NCBI GenBank assembly: GCA_036267155.1
Contig: DATAWP010000062.1
Coordinates: 1 to 64,000 of the forward strand
DNA: 64,000 nt
From: PALSA-1353 sp036267155
GTDB taxonomy: Bacteria; Planctomycetota; Phycisphaerae; Tepidisphaerales; Tepidisphaeraceae
Reading direction: 5' to 3'
Shown here: piece by piece, positions 7,661-16,010 of the stretch
How positions within the stretch are numbered: position 1 is the stretch's first letter
How the letters are laid out: each line of letters opens with the position of its first letter
Program-made: the position numbers and the translations under genes
The notes under the pieces: generated by a model
Told to the model about the DNA's origin: nothing
The model's input: only the letters and a program-made list of their open reading frames with translations
Databases searched by the model: none

Positions 7661-8542
7661 ATGATCGTCAGCATGACCGGATTCGGCGACGCCACCGCGG
7701 AACGCGACGGAACACATTATTCCGTCGAGATTCGGTCGCTGAACAATCGTTTTTACAAATCCACCATCAAGCTGCCGGACCACGTCAGCGGCCTGGAGCC
7801 GGAAATCGAAACCGCCCTCCGCGAAGGCCTGGGCCGCGGATCGATCACCTTCGTCCTCAAGATGCGCACCGACAGCGCCGAGGCGGCTTATCACCTGAAC
7901 ATCCCGGCCCTGACGGCGTATCTCCAGCAGCTTCAGCAGGTCAAAGGCCTGGAGAAAATGGTCCAGATCGACCTGGCGAGCCTCGTGCAGCTTCCCGGGG
8001 TCTGCCAGGAACCGCGGGATGAAACCGACGAGATCGAACATCACGGCGAGGTCATTCGCCAACTCACCAAGTCCGCCATCGCCAAGCTCGCCGCCATGCG
8101 AGCGCAGGAAGGCAAATCGCTTCTGGCCGATCTGCTGAAGCACACGAAGGTGATCCTGACTCATTTATCCGAAATCCAGACCCGCGCCCCCAGCGTCATT
8201 GAGGATTATCATCGCCGGCTGTCGCAACGCGTGAATCTGCTGCTGAGCAAGGCCGAGCTTCAGGTCAGCCAGGACGATCTGCTGAAGGAAGTCGCCGTCT
8301 TCGCCGAGCGGGCCGACATCAGCGAGGAAATCCAGCGGCTGACCAGCCATCTGGAAGCGTTCGAGCAGGCCAGCCGCACCGGCGAGCACGCCGGAAGAAA
8401 GCTCGATTTCATCGCCCAGGAAATGCTCCGCGAAGCCAACACCATCGCCAGCAAAGCCAACGACGCGGCAATCGCCAGGCACATCGTTGAGATCAAGGGC
8501 GCCATCGACCGTCTCAAGGAACAGGTGCAGAACGTCGAGTAA
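7661..8542 (+). CDS. yicC: YicC/YloC family endoribonuclease
   Basis: 293 residues, full family length. The N-terminal signature MIVSMTGFGDATAE and SVEIRSLNNRFYK, plus the C-terminal DUF1732 segment (EEIQRLTSHLEAFEQ, GRKLDFIAQEMLREANTIASK), identify the family, whose characterised members are endoribonucleases. It stands directly ahead of gmk, as in many bacteria, with a 15-nt gap, so yicC-gmk-rpoZ is probably one transcript. Confidence 0.95.
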   Translation: MIVSMTGFGDATAERDGTHYSVEIRSLNNRFYKSTIKLPDHVSGLEPEIETALREGLGRGSITFVLKMRTDSAEAAYHLNIPALTAYLQQLQQVKGLEKMVQIDLASLVQLPGVCQEPRDETDEIEHHGEVIRQLTKSAIAKLAAMRAQEGKSLLADLLKHTKVILTHLSEIQTRAPSVIEDYHRRLSQRVNLLLSKAELQVSQDDLLKEVAVFAERADISEEIQRLTSHLEAFEQASRTGEHAGRKLDFIAQEMLREANTIASKANDAAIARHIVEIKGAIDRLKEQVQNVE

Positions 8543-8557
8543 CGCGCCCAGAGCCCA

Positions 8558-9148
8558 ATGGCCAATCAATCCAAAAAGTCCGGCCTTCTGATCATCCTTT
8601 GCGGCCCATCTGGCGTCGGCAAGAGCACGATCTCGCGCCAGCTTGCCGAGCGGCATTCCGTCACTTACATCGTCAGCGCCACCACCCGCCCCCGCCGCGA
8701 CGGTGACGAAAAGGGCAAAACCTACGAACATATTTCCTCCGACGAGTTTTTCCACCGGCTCGACGCCAACGAATTCCTGGAATATGCCCAGGTTTACGGC
8801 GATTATTACGGTACGCCCAAGCATCCCGCGATGGATTTGCTGGCCGAAGGCAAGGATATTCTGCTGGAAATCGACGTTCAGGGGGCCTTGCAGGTCCGTT
8901 TTCAGTACCCCCAGTGTCTTTCCATCTTCATTCTTCCGCCCGATGAGCCTACACTTCTGCACCGGCTTGAGGCCCGCGCGCGGGACAGTGCCGATGAAAT
9001 TGCTAAACGGTTCCGCAATGCCAAGCGTGAAATTCACATGGCCAAGGGAAGCCGGGCATTCGATTACATGGTCATCAACGACGATCTGAATCAGGCCGTC
9101 GAGGAAATCATCAAGATCATCAAACACAAACGCAGTGGAGGCCTCTAG
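8558..9148 (+). CDS. gmk: Guanylate kinase
   Basis: Phosphorylates GMP to GDP with ATP. 196 residues. P-loop GPSGVGKS at 16-23, GMP-binding SATTRPRRDGDEKGKTY and the EFLEYAQVYGDYYGTP region are present. It sits between yicC and the omega subunit gene, a classic gmk-rpoZ arrangement; the stop is 3 nt before the rpoZ ATG, suggesting coupled translation. Confidence 0.97.
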   Translation: MANQSKKSGLLIILCGPSGVGKSTISRQLAERHSVTYIVSATTRPRRDGDEKGKTYEHISSDEFFHRLDANEFLEYAQVYGDYYGTPKHPAMDLLAEGKDILLEIDVQGALQVRFQYPQCLSIFILPPDEPTLLHRLEARARDSADEIAKRFRNAKREIHMAKGSRAFDYMVINDDLNQAVEEIIKIIKHKRSGGL

Positions 9149-9151
9149 TCT

Positions 9152-9373
9152 ATGATTAACGCATTGAAGAGCGACGAAATCGTGGCCAAGGTCGGCGGCC
9201 GTTTCAGGCTGACCGCGCTGATCCAAAAGCGCATGCTCGAATTGATGGACGGCGCCCGACCCCTGGTTGAGCGCGGCAACATGACCGATCTGGAAGTTGC
9301 CATCCAGGAAGTCCTGCACGACAAGATCGCCATCGATTACGAAGCCAGCGGCCTCCTGCCGCCCAAGGGCTGA
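9152..9373 (+). CDS. rpoZ: RNA polymerase omega subunit
   Basis: 73-residue omega-like protein that would help assemble beta-prime. It carries the RPB6/omega pattern VGGRFRLTALIQKRMLEL followed by an acidic helix and a short tail. Identity rests mainly on size, this motif and position right after gmk (3-nt gap), followed by coaC, the usual gmk-rpoZ-coaBC order. The motif differs somewhat from proteobacterial omega, hence the slightly lower confidence. Confidence 0.85.
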   Translation: MINALKSDEIVAKVGGRFRLTALIQKRMLELMDGARPLVERGNMTDLEVAIQEVLHDKIAIDYEASGLLPPKG

Positions 9374-9417
9374 TGCTCCGGGTTTAGCGGGCTCGCTTGC
9401 GAGCTGTGGTTTCGGCA

Positions 9418-10029
9418 ATGTCCGCAACCGGCCAAAACTCCTCGAATCTCAAAGGACGCGAGATCATCGTCGCCGTCTGCGGCGGTATCGCGGCCTACAA
9501 GGTCGCCGATCTGGTCAGCAAACTCGTTCAGCTCGGCGCTGGCATCACCGTCGCGATGACCCCCGAGGCCCAGAAGTTCGTCGCGCCGCTGACGTTTCAG
9601 GCTCTGTCCGCACGGCCGGTGCGCACGGGCATCTTCGACCTGACCGACAGTTCCGATCCCCAGCACATCTCGCTGACCGAGCGTGCCGACATCATGCTCG
9701 TCGCCCCGGCGACGAATCACACGATCGCCAAGATCGCCGCCGGCCTGACGGATGATCTGGTCAGCCTCATGGTCTGCGCCGCCGCCTGCCCGGTGGTTTT
9801 CGCGCCGGCCATGAACCATCGGATGTGGGAACACCCCATCGCCCGGCAAAACGTCGCCAGGCTGACGGAACTGGGCTATCGCTTCATCGGCCCCGAGCCG
9901 GGCTGGCTCGCCTGCCGCAACGTCGGCCCCGGCCGAATGGCCGAGCCTCAGGACATTGTTACCGAACTCGTCAAAATGCTCAGCGACCCCGTCTCGTCCA
10001 AGACATCCAAAAAGAGATCATCCGCATGA
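9418..10029 (+). CDS. coaC: Phosphopantothenoylcysteine decarboxylase domain protein (CoaC only)
   Basis: FMN-dependent decarboxylation of 4'-phosphopantothenoylcysteine in coenzyme A synthesis. 203 residues. Flavoprotein motifs are IIVAVCGGIAAYKVADLVS, the active-site His83 (PQHISL), MLVAPATNHTIAKIAAG and the substrate loop PAMNHRMW at 130-137. Most bacteria fuse this to the CoaB synthetase; here the protein ends right after the flavoprotein domain and no CoaB part follows. The last base pairs overlap the next gene as ATGA (10026-10029). The start at 9418 fits the family better than the in-frame ATG at 9397; no clear Shine-Dalgarno is visible. Confidence 0.9.
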   Translation: MSATGQNSSNLKGREIIVAVCGGIAAYKVADLVSKLVQLGAGITVAMTPEAQKFVAPLTFQALSARPVRTGIFDLTDSSDPQHISLTERADIMLVAPATNHTIAKIAAGLTDDLVSLMVCAAACPVVFAPAMNHRMWEHPIARQNVARLTELGYRFIGPEPGWLACRNVGPGRMAEPQDIVTELVKMLSDPVSSKTSKKRSSA

Positions 10030-10472
10030 TGGACGATGCCGAGCTCCTGCGCCAATTTGAAAGCTGCGCATTGCCTTTCGAACAATGGACCCACCGCGCC
10101 CACGTGAAGACCGCATACATTTACCTCCAGCGCTATCCGTTCAACGATGCGCTCGAGCACATTCGCACCGGCATCAAGCGTTACAACGCCGCCAATAAAG
10201 TCCCCGAAGACGGCCCGCTCCGCGGTTACAACGAAACCACCACGCACGCCCTGCTGCACCTGATCGCCGCCGTTATGCACGCTTATGAAAAAACGCATCC
10301 CGTCCACGATGCCGATGAGTTCTGCGACGCGCATCCGCAGTTGATGTCCAAGCACGTTCTGCGATTTTTTTATACGCCTGAGCGTCGCATGCACCCCCAG
10401 GCCAAAACGCAATTCATTGAACCCGACCTCGCCCCATTGCCAAAATCTCAGCGTTCCACCAACGCAAGTTAA
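10026..10472 (+). CDS. Conserved hypothetical protein, translationally coupled to coaC
   Basis: 148 residues, no signal peptide or membrane helix. The start codon overlaps the coaC stop (ATGA), so it is read in the same operon. It contains FESCALPFEQWTHRAHVK, then YLQRYPFNDALEHIRTGIKRYN and a His-rich helix TTTHALLHLIAAVMHAY. I recognise the WTHRAH type as a small soluble family found in varied bacteria but know no function. A role in CoA metabolism is not implied by coupling alone. Confidence 0.75.
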   Translation: MMDDAELLRQFESCALPFEQWTHRAHVKTAYIYLQRYPFNDALEHIRTGIKRYNAANKVPEDGPLRGYNETTTHALLHLIAAVMHAYEKTHPVHDADEFCDAHPQLMSKHVLRFFYTPERRMHPQAKTQFIEPDLAPLPKSQRSTNAS

Positions 10473-10509
10473 ATTTGACGGGCGATGCTTTCCGACCGAT
10501 AATCCTGTT

Positions 10510-10689
10510 ATGCCATCCACTACGACGCCGCCCAAACGAGTTCGGCGAAAACGCGCGAAAAGTTCTGGACGCCGTTTATCCAACGCTGATCTTTTGAAGC
10601 TAGCAGCGCGCCGTCGGCCTCCCCAAAGTTGGTACGACGAACAGACCGATCCCACCCGGCCGGCGTCGCCAAGCCACCGTGAGCGTTGA
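10510..10689 (+). CDS. Small antitoxin-like protein upstream of a PemK/MazF toxin
   Basis: 59 residues, strongly basic at the N-terminus (PPKRVRRKRAKSSGRR), then a helix SNADLLKLAARRRPPQSWYDEQ and an acidic-to-polar tail. The PPQSWYDE block resembles short partners encoded before PemK-type toxins. The gene overlaps the following toxin gene by 11 nt, the usual antitoxin-toxin layout. Antitoxin function is inferred from position and size. Confidence 0.65.
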   Translation: MPSTTTPPKRVRRKRAKSSGRRLSNADLLKLAARRRPPQSWYDEQTDPTRPASPSHRER

Positions 10690-11038
10690 ATTTCATGAGC
10701 TTCGCGAGGGGCGAATCGTTTGGGCGATTGTGCGTGATCCAAACGGATTTCGAAAACGCCGCCCTGCTGTCATTTTAACGCCCACCCTGGAAATATCCCG
10801 CAATCAACCGCTCGTGTTGATGGCGATAACAACTTCCTATCCCGATCCCGCTCCGGCTCATTATATTGAACTTCCATGGCATCCCAATCGCCGGCAAACA
10901 TCCACCGGGCTGGCTCGGCGCAGCGCGGCGGTATTGAATTGGTTAGACACCGTCTACCCCGATGAAATCGATGGCATCATCGGCATCGTTCCCGGTCGCG
11001 CCCTGGCGGAAATCCGTCGCCGAATTGTCAAGAATTAA
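10679..11038 (+). CDS. PemK/MazF-type endoribonuclease toxin
   Basis: 119 residues with a GTG start overlapping the upstream gene by 11 nt. It has the PemK/MazF barrel pattern: LREGRIVWAIVRDPNGFRKRRPAVIL gives the first strands with the R-P-A-V-I-L signature, followed by PLVLMAITTSY and a C-terminal IIGIVPGRALAEIRRRIV. Members cleave mRNA when the antitoxin is lost. The middle ELPWHPNRRQTSTGL replaces the more usual substrate loop. It stands alone between coaC and ilvC. Confidence 0.75.
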   Translation: MSVEFHELREGRIVWAIVRDPNGFRKRRPAVILTPTLEISRNQPLVLMAITTSYPDPAPAHYIELPWHPNRRQTSTGLARRSAAVLNWLDTVYPDEIDGIIGIVPGRALAEIRRRIVKN

Positions 11039-11080
11039 CCAAGCCCAGATCCCCCGCTCCAAATCCTCCGGCACCCTTTT

Positions 11081-11109
11081 TTGACACTCCCCGCATACGT
11101 CATTACGAT
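11081..11109 (+). promoter_or_regulatory. Sigma70-type promoter of ilvC
   Basis: TTGACA (11081-11086), 17-nt spacer, TACGAT (11104-11109), 28 nt before the ilvC ATG. This is the best promoter match in the first 20 kb. AAGGA (11127-11131) precedes the start by 5 nt. Confidence 0.75.
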
Positions 11110-11136
11110 CCCACCTCGCTTTTTTTAAGGATTCCA

Positions 11137-12156
11137 ATGCCCCAACCGCTCAAAATGTTCTATGAAAAGGACGCCCCGCTCGATGCCCTGAACGGCAAAA
11201 CCGTCGCCATCCTCGGGTTCGGATCGCAGGGACACGCCCACGGTCTGAACCTGCGCGACAGCGGCGTGAAAGTTATCGTCGCCAATCGCAAGGACAGCCC
11301 CAACGGCAAGCTTGCGATTCAACATGGCTTCGATCCCCTCAGCGTCGAGGATGCCGTCAAGGCCGCCGATCTGATCATCGTGACCCTTCCCGATGAAGTT
11401 CAGCCGGGTGTCTACGCCAAGAGCATCGCTCCGCACCTCAAGTCCGGCAAAGCCCTCGGCGCGACGCATGGCTTCAACATCCATTTCAAAACCGTCGTCC
11501 CGCCGAAGGACGTGGACGTGGTGATGGTCGCCCCCAAAGGCCCGGGCCATCTCGTGCGCAGCGAATTCGAACGTGGCGGCGGCGTCCCCTGTCTCCTGGC
11601 CGTCCACCAGAATAATTCGGGCAAAGCCCGCGAGATCGGCCTCGCCTGGGCGCGCGGCATCGGCGGCGCTCGCAGCGGCGTCATCGAAACCACCTTCAAG
11701 GACGAATGCGAAACCGATCTCTTCGGCGAACAAGCCGTCCTCTGCGGGGGACTTTCCGCACTCATCAAAGCCGGTTTCGAAACCCTCACCGAAGCCGGCT
11801 ATCCGCCGGAGATGGCCTACTTTGAATGCGTTCACGAGGTGAAGCTGATCGTCGATCTGATCTATCAGGGCGGCCTGGATTACATGCGATATTCCATCAG
11901 CAACACCGCCGAATACGGCGACCTGACCCGCGGCCCGCGCGTGATCAACCCGGCCGTCAAAGCCGAGATGAAAAAGATTTTGGCCGAAATCACCAGCGGC
12001 CAATTCGCCAAGGAATGGCGAGCCGAATACGAAGCCGGCATGAAGAACTTCAAGCGTCTTTACGAGCAGGACAACAATCATCCCGTCGAAGTCACCGGCC
12101 GCCGATTGCGGAAAATGATGCCCTGGCTCAAGGCCAAGGAACCGCCGAAATCATAG
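11137..12156 (+). CDS. ilvC: Ketol-acid reductoisomerase
   Basis: NADPH- and Mg-dependent second step of valine/isoleucine synthesis. 339 residues, class I length. Rossmann motif AILGFGSQGHAHGLNLRDSG in the N-terminal half, LIIVTLPDEVQ, MVAPKGPGH with the catalytic region, then C-terminal FGEQAVLCGG and YFECVHEVKLIVDLIYQGG containing the metal ligands. The nearby ilvB/ilvN genes are absent, so it is transcribed alone from the promoter at 11081. Confidence 0.97.
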   Translation: MPQPLKMFYEKDAPLDALNGKTVAILGFGSQGHAHGLNLRDSGVKVIVANRKDSPNGKLAIQHGFDPLSVEDAVKAADLIIVTLPDEVQPGVYAKSIAPHLKSGKALGATHGFNIHFKTVVPPKDVDVVMVAPKGPGHLVRSEFERGGGVPCLLAVHQNNSGKAREIGLAWARGIGGARSGVIETTFKDECETDLFGEQAVLCGGLSALIKAGFETLTEAGYPPEMAYFECVHEVKLIVDLIYQGGLDYMRYSISNTAEYGDLTRGPRVINPAVKAEMKKILAEITSGQFAKEWRAEYEAGMKNFKRLYEQDNNHPVEVTGRRLRKMMPWLKAKEPPKS

Positions 12157-12171
12157 CGGCTTGCACTCGCC

Positions 12172-12636
12172 ATGGATGAGATACTCTACCGCGTGGCCAC
12201 GATCGAAGATGTCGCCGCCCTGACGGATCTGCGTCTGGCATTTCTTGCCGAAGTCTCCACCGCACCCGCCGAAGCCGAGACTCGCACCGCCATCCTCGAA
12301 TATTTCTCTCAAGCCATTCCCGCCGGCGAATTCGTTGCATACATCGCCGTTGCCCGCTCCCGAATCATCGCCACCAGCGGCCTGGTCACTCACGTACACC
12401 CACCATCATCATTCCACCCCACCGGCCGCGAAGCGTACATTATGAACATGTACACCGATCCCGCCTGGCGCCGCCGCGGCATTGCCACAAAGCTCGTGCA
12501 GATGCTGATCGATCATGGCCGCCAGAATGGTTGCGACAGAATTTCGCTGCATACCCACCCGCAGGGCCGATCGATCTATACGAAGGCCGGCTTCTCTCCA
12601 ATCGAAACAGAGATGCGCTTAACCCTACAAAAATAA
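12172..12636 (+). CDS. GNAT family N-acetyltransferase
   Basis: 154 residues, single acetyltransferase domain. It starts YRVATIEDVAALTDLRLAF, has the acetyl-CoA segment IMNMYTDPAWRRRGIATKL with the Q/R-x-x-G-x-G/A pattern (RRRGIA), and ends with SIYTKAGFSPIETEMRL. The acceptor is unknown. It lies 15 nt after ilvC on the same strand and ends at a strong hairpin. Confidence 0.85.
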   Translation: MDEILYRVATIEDVAALTDLRLAFLAEVSTAPAEAETRTAILEYFSQAIPAGEFVAYIAVARSRIIATSGLVTHVHPPSSFHPTGREAYIMNMYTDPAWRRRGIATKLVQMLIDHGRQNGCDRISLHTHPQGRSIYTKAGFSPIETEMRLTLQK

Positions 12637-12638
12637 GA

Positions 12639-12662
12639 AGCCCCGGATGTATATCCGGGGCT
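12639..12662. terminator. Hairpin after the acetyltransferase gene (AGCCC...GGGCT type)
   Basis: Perfect 10-bp stem AGCCCCGGAT / ATCCGGGGCT with a GTAT loop, beginning 3 nt after the stop codon. It lacks a T-run. It probably ends or stabilises the ilvC transcript. Confidence 0.65.
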
Positions 12663-13093
12663 CCGGTTTCACTGCTGTGAGCTGCGTAAAGCAGCCGCGT
12701 GTATCGCGGGAGTCTCACCCGCGAAAGCTGCTTACAGCAGCCCACGTTCTACAGTCTGAATTGGTCACGGATCACCTCCTATTCAATGAGAACGCACGCA
12801 AACCTGCGGCGCCCATCGGTTATGCCAAGCCGTCGCGGACGCTTTTCCAAGGTGACTGTCGGCACGGTTTGGGAGTCGATATCGCATCGACACCTGGGAC
12901 ACCGGCCTTAGCATGCGGACGAAGCAATTCTCGTCCGCCCTTGTAACTGGCCCGCCGCCGGGCTCTTTCTCCCGGAAACGCCTTTCCGGGAACGTGGCCG
13001 CCGCCGTGGAGTCCTTCGGCAACGGCCCAAGTAATCGGCGGTATTTTATCTTCCGAAAACACAAATTCAAACGGGCGTCGATACAATAATTTC
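12663..13093. repeat. Gene-free stretch with a REP-like palindrome cluster
   Basis: About 430 nt without a credible gene. 12676-12746 holds three adjacent hairpins: GCTGCGTAAAGCAGC, CGCGGGAGTCTCACCCGCG and GCTGCTTACAGCAGC. The outer two are also complementary to each other, so the block can fold as one cruciform. A further 8-bp hairpin, CCCGGAAA / TTTCCGGG, lies near 12971-12990. The short open frames here overlap in all directions and show no protein-like pattern. Confidence 0.6.
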
Positions 13094-13330
13094 ATGCGCG
13101 ATCCAAAAGACACTTTTGATCAAGCTCTCCTGGACATGCGAAGCCGATGCCTCTCCCTCGCCGCCGACCTTGATCGCCTCGACCGCGCTCCACCCATCGC
13201 GGCTGATTCTCGATTGGCTCAACTTCGCACCGCTCTGGGCGTCTTATCGGAAGCCGGCCCCAACCGGGCCGAGCGGGTGCAGATGATCTTCTCGGACAAA
13301 ACTCCCCCTCCACCCCACGGCAAGCGATGA
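13094..13330 (+). CDS. Small conserved-type hypothetical protein upstream of a TatD hydrolase
   Basis: 78 residues, probably helical, with no signal or membrane segment: FDQALLDMRSRCLSLAADLDRLDRA, then RLAQLRTALGVLSEAGPNRAERVQMIF and a Pro-rich end. The stop overlaps the next start by 4 nt (ATGA), which argues for a real, co-translated gene. I do not recognise the family. Confidence 0.6.
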   Translation: MRDPKDTFDQALLDMRSRCLSLAADLDRLDRAPPIAADSRLAQLRTALGVLSEAGPNRAERVQMIFSDKTPPPPHGKR

Positions 13331-14151
13331 AACTGATCGACCCCCACATTCACTGCATCAGCCGAACAACCGACGATTACCAATTCATGGCCCGCTGCGG
13401 CGTCGTTGCCGTCTCGGAGCCCGCGTTTTGGGCCGGCTTTGACCGCAGTTCGGCCTCAAGCTTCGCCGATTATTTTCGTCATCTCACGGACGTGGAACCC
13501 GCCCGGGCCGCGCGATTTGGCATTCAGCATTATTCCTGGCTCTGCATCAACGCCAAGGAAGCCGAGAACGTCCCACTTGCCCGCGAGGTGATCAATCTGA
13601 TTCCCCCCCTTCTCGATCATCCGCGCGTTTTGGGCATCGGCGAAATCGGACTCAACAAAAACACTCCCAATGAGATCTTAATCTTTGAAGAACAGGTCGA
13701 TCTGGCCGCGGATCACAATCAGTTGATCCTCATCCACACGCCCCACCTCCAGGACAAGCACAAGGGCACTGCCATCATCGTCAATATTTTGAAGAACGAC
13801 CGCCGCATTGAGCCCCAAAGGGTTCTGATCGATCATTGCGAGGAGCACACCATTCGCATGGCCCGCGACGCCGGCTTCTGGGCCGGCCTGACGATTTACC
13901 CCCAAACCAAGCTCACTCCTCAGCGCGGAACAGACATTCTCGAGCAATTCGGCCCCGAAAACATTTGCGTGAACAGCGCCAGCGACTGGGGCGAATCCGG
14001 CCCACATACGCTGATCGACACCGTTCTCGAATACCGCCGCCGCGGCCACACCGAGCAAGAGGCGACCGAGATCTTCTACGGCAACCCATGCCGATTCTTC
14101 GGCCAGTGCCCAAAGTGGAAACTGGAAAGTACAAGTGGCAACGGCAAATGA
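13327..14151 (+). CDS. TatD-family metal-dependent hydrolase (EboB-like)
   Basis: 274-residue TIM-barrel amidohydrolase. MKLIDPHIHCISRT gives the first metal-binding HxH, LGIGEIGLNK the glutamate, LILIHTPH and VLIDHCEEHT the next histidines, and NSASDWGES the aspartate. It resembles the TatD-like subgroup found in ebo-type clusters, though no other ebo gene is nearby. The last dozen residues (KLESTSGNGK) are encoded by the edge of a dispersed repeat (family C), so the native C-terminus was probably altered by repeat insertion. Confidence 0.82.
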   Translation: MKLIDPHIHCISRTTDDYQFMARCGVVAVSEPAFWAGFDRSSASSFADYFRHLTDVEPARAARFGIQHYSWLCINAKEAENVPLAREVINLIPPLLDHPRVLGIGEIGLNKNTPNEILIFEEQVDLAADHNQLILIHTPHLQDKHKGTAIIVNILKNDRRIEPQRVLIDHCEEHTIRMARDAGFWAGLTIYPQTKLTPQRGTDILEQFGPENICVNSASDWGESGPHTLIDTVLEYRRRGHTEQEATEIFYGNPCRFFGQCPKWKLESTSGNGK

Positions 14152-14202
14152 CAGGTACAGGCGAATGATCCAACTTGCACTTGCAACTGGGTGCCTGCAC
14201 TT
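14117..14202. repeat. Dispersed repeat of family C (CACTTGCAACTTG), copy 1
   Basis: Words built from AAGTACAAGTGGCAA and CCAACTTGCACTTGCAACT followed by GCCTGCACTT. The same words, in inverted order, occur at 60869-60939. It overlaps the 3' end of the TatD gene. Confidence 0.75.
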
Positions 14203-14271
14203 ATTCCCAGCGGCTCCTTGCGGTACTATAATCCCACAGGGCAGGGGCAAGGAGCTCGAGGTTCGATTTTA

Positions 14272-15999
14272 ATGCAGACGGCCTATTTGGAAATCAAGGA
14301 CACGAAGGGTGCGCGGCAGGTTCCGCTCGACGGTGGGCCGCTCACCATCGGACGGAACTTCACCAATCTCCTCGTCATCGACGAGCCGATGTCCAGCCGA
14401 TTCCACTGCGTCATCGAACGGGCCGCCGACGGCTTTCATCTCCGCGATCTGGAATCCCGAAACGGCACGCTGCTCAACGGCAAGCCGGTCCGCCAGTCGG
14501 TCATGGCCAGCGGTGATGTCATCACCATCGGCAAAACCGAGATCAAGCTGGTCGTCCCCGCCGTTCGTCCGGCGAGCCGTCAGCCCACCAAGGCCACCGC
14601 GGACACCGCGATGGCCGAACTGGCCACCCTCGTGGGCGACGAGGAAGAATCCGACGACGAAGCCGAACCGGCGCCCGAGACGATCGTCTCGGCCAACGAA
14701 TACGAGCGTCAACTGCGCGAGCGCGCCGAGGTCCTTACCGACAGAACCTTCACCGATCGCCAGATCGCCCTCATCAACGCCCGCGGGAAACTCGTTTATC
14801 CCGCCGATCCGAAAAAGGATGTCGGCGAAGCGATCAATATTCTGCGCCTGGTCATGCTGGTCTGCTTCCGCAGCCGGGCCACGGACATTCACGTCGAGCC
14901 CAGGATGGATGATGTTCAGGTCCGCATCCGCGTGGATGGAACGATGATCGATGTCGTCCGCCTGAGCAAGGAACTCGGCGTAAAACTTCTCTCCGCGGTG
15001 AAAGTGCTCAGCGACATCGACATCGCCCAGCGGGGAATCGTGCAGGAAGGCCACTTCAGCGCCCGCGTTCCCACCCGAGTCAAAAAGGAAATGATCGAAC
15101 GCCGCGTGGATTACCGCGTCAGCTTTGCCCCCGCCATGCACGGCCAAAAGCTGGTCGTCCGCGTTCTCGACACCGCCAACGCCCCGCTGCACATTGACGA
15201 TCTGGAACTTCCCGCCAAGGCCCGCGAGATTATCCGCCGGACCAGCGAGCAGGACGCCGGCATGATCCTGGTCTGCGGCCCAACGGGTTCCGGCAAGACC
15301 ACCACGCTTTACGCCATCCTCCGCGACATCGACATCAGCCAGCGAAATGTCGTCACCATCGAAGACCCCGTCGAAATCCAGCTCGACGGCGTCACGCAAA
15401 TCCCCGTGAACGACGCCCAGGGCAATTCGTTCTCCGCCCTGCTCCGCAGCGTTCTGCGGCAAGACCCGGATGTGATCCTCGTCGGCGAAATTCGCGACGC
15501 CGAGACCGCGCGCGTCGCCGTCCAGGCCGGCATGACCGGACATCTGGTCTTCAGTACCGTTCACTCACGCGAAACCATCAGCGGCATGTTCCGGCTCCTT
15601 GACCTCGGCGTCGAACCATACGTCGTCGCCTCCGGATTGCACGTCGTCGTCGCCCAGCGCCTCGTGCGTCAACTCTGCCCCCACTGCAAAGTCGCCAAGC
15701 CGCCCACCGCGGATCAACTGAAAAAATTCGCCACCTTCGGCATCACTGGCGTCAAGCAGGTTTTCCAACCGAAGGGCTGCAAAAAGTGCTTCGGCACCGG
15801 CCATTTCGGTCGCCGCGGCGTTTTCGAAATCCTCGTGGCCACCCCCAAGCTCCGCGATGCGATGCTGAAAAGTCCCACCATCGAAGGCTGCCGCTCGGCC
15901 CTCTCCCCCGACAACTACATCACGTTGGAAGAGAGCGGCTACCGCCTCATCGCCGAAGGCGCCGCCGGATTCGACGAAGTGGAAAAAACAATCGCGTAA
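14272..15999 (+). CDS. FHA-domain fused to type II/IV secretion ATPase (PilB/GspE type)
   Basis: 575 residues. An FHA phosphothreonine-binding domain occupies about 1-95 (IGRN 26-29, SSRFHC 41-46, SRNGTLLNG 62-70), then an acidic linker (EEESDDEAEPAPE) and a GspE/PilB ATPase: Walker A GPTGSGKT 336-343, Walker B DPDVILVGE 398-406, His box TVHS 429-432 and zinc cysteines C469, C472, C503 and C506. It should power type IV pilus or type II secretion assembly. FHA in place of the normal N-terminal domain suggests control by Ser/Thr phosphorylation (inference). No pilin or PilC gene is adjacent. ATG 14272 is the first start giving a complete FHA. Confidence 0.92.
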   Translation: MQTAYLEIKDTKGARQVPLDGGPLTIGRNFTNLLVIDEPMSSRFHCVIERAADGFHLRDLESRNGTLLNGKPVRQSVMASGDVITIGKTEIKLVVPAVRPASRQPTKATADTAMAELATLVGDEEESDDEAEPAPETIVSANEYERQLRERAEVLTDRTFTDRQIALINARGKLVYPADPKKDVGEAINILRLVMLVCFRSRATDIHVEPRMDDVQVRIRVDGTMIDVVRLSKELGVKLLSAVKVLSDIDIAQRGIVQEGHFSARVPTRVKKEMIERRVDYRVSFAPAMHGQKLVVRVLDTANAPLHIDDLELPAKAREIIRRTSEQDAGMILVCGPTGSGKTTTLYAILRDIDISQRNVVTIEDPVEIQLDGVTQIPVNDAQGNSFSALLRSVLRQDPDVILVGEIRDAETARVAVQAGMTGHLVFSTVHSRETISGMFRLLDLGVEPYVVASGLHVVVAQRLVRQLCPHCKVAKPPTADQLKKFATFGITGVKQVFQPKGCKKCFGTGHFGRRGVFEILVATPKLRDAMLKSPTIEGCRSALSPDNYITLEESGYRLIAEGAAGFDEVEKTIA

Positions 16000-16010
16000 C
16001 TGCGTGATTC

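Noticed and set aside
8165..9427. 420-codon open frame on the minus strand
   Set aside because: Antisense shadow of yicC, gmk and rpoZ, which have complete motifs.
14269..15564. 431-codon minus-strand frame
   Set aside because: Antisense shadow of the FHA-PilB gene, a by-product of GC-rich third positions.
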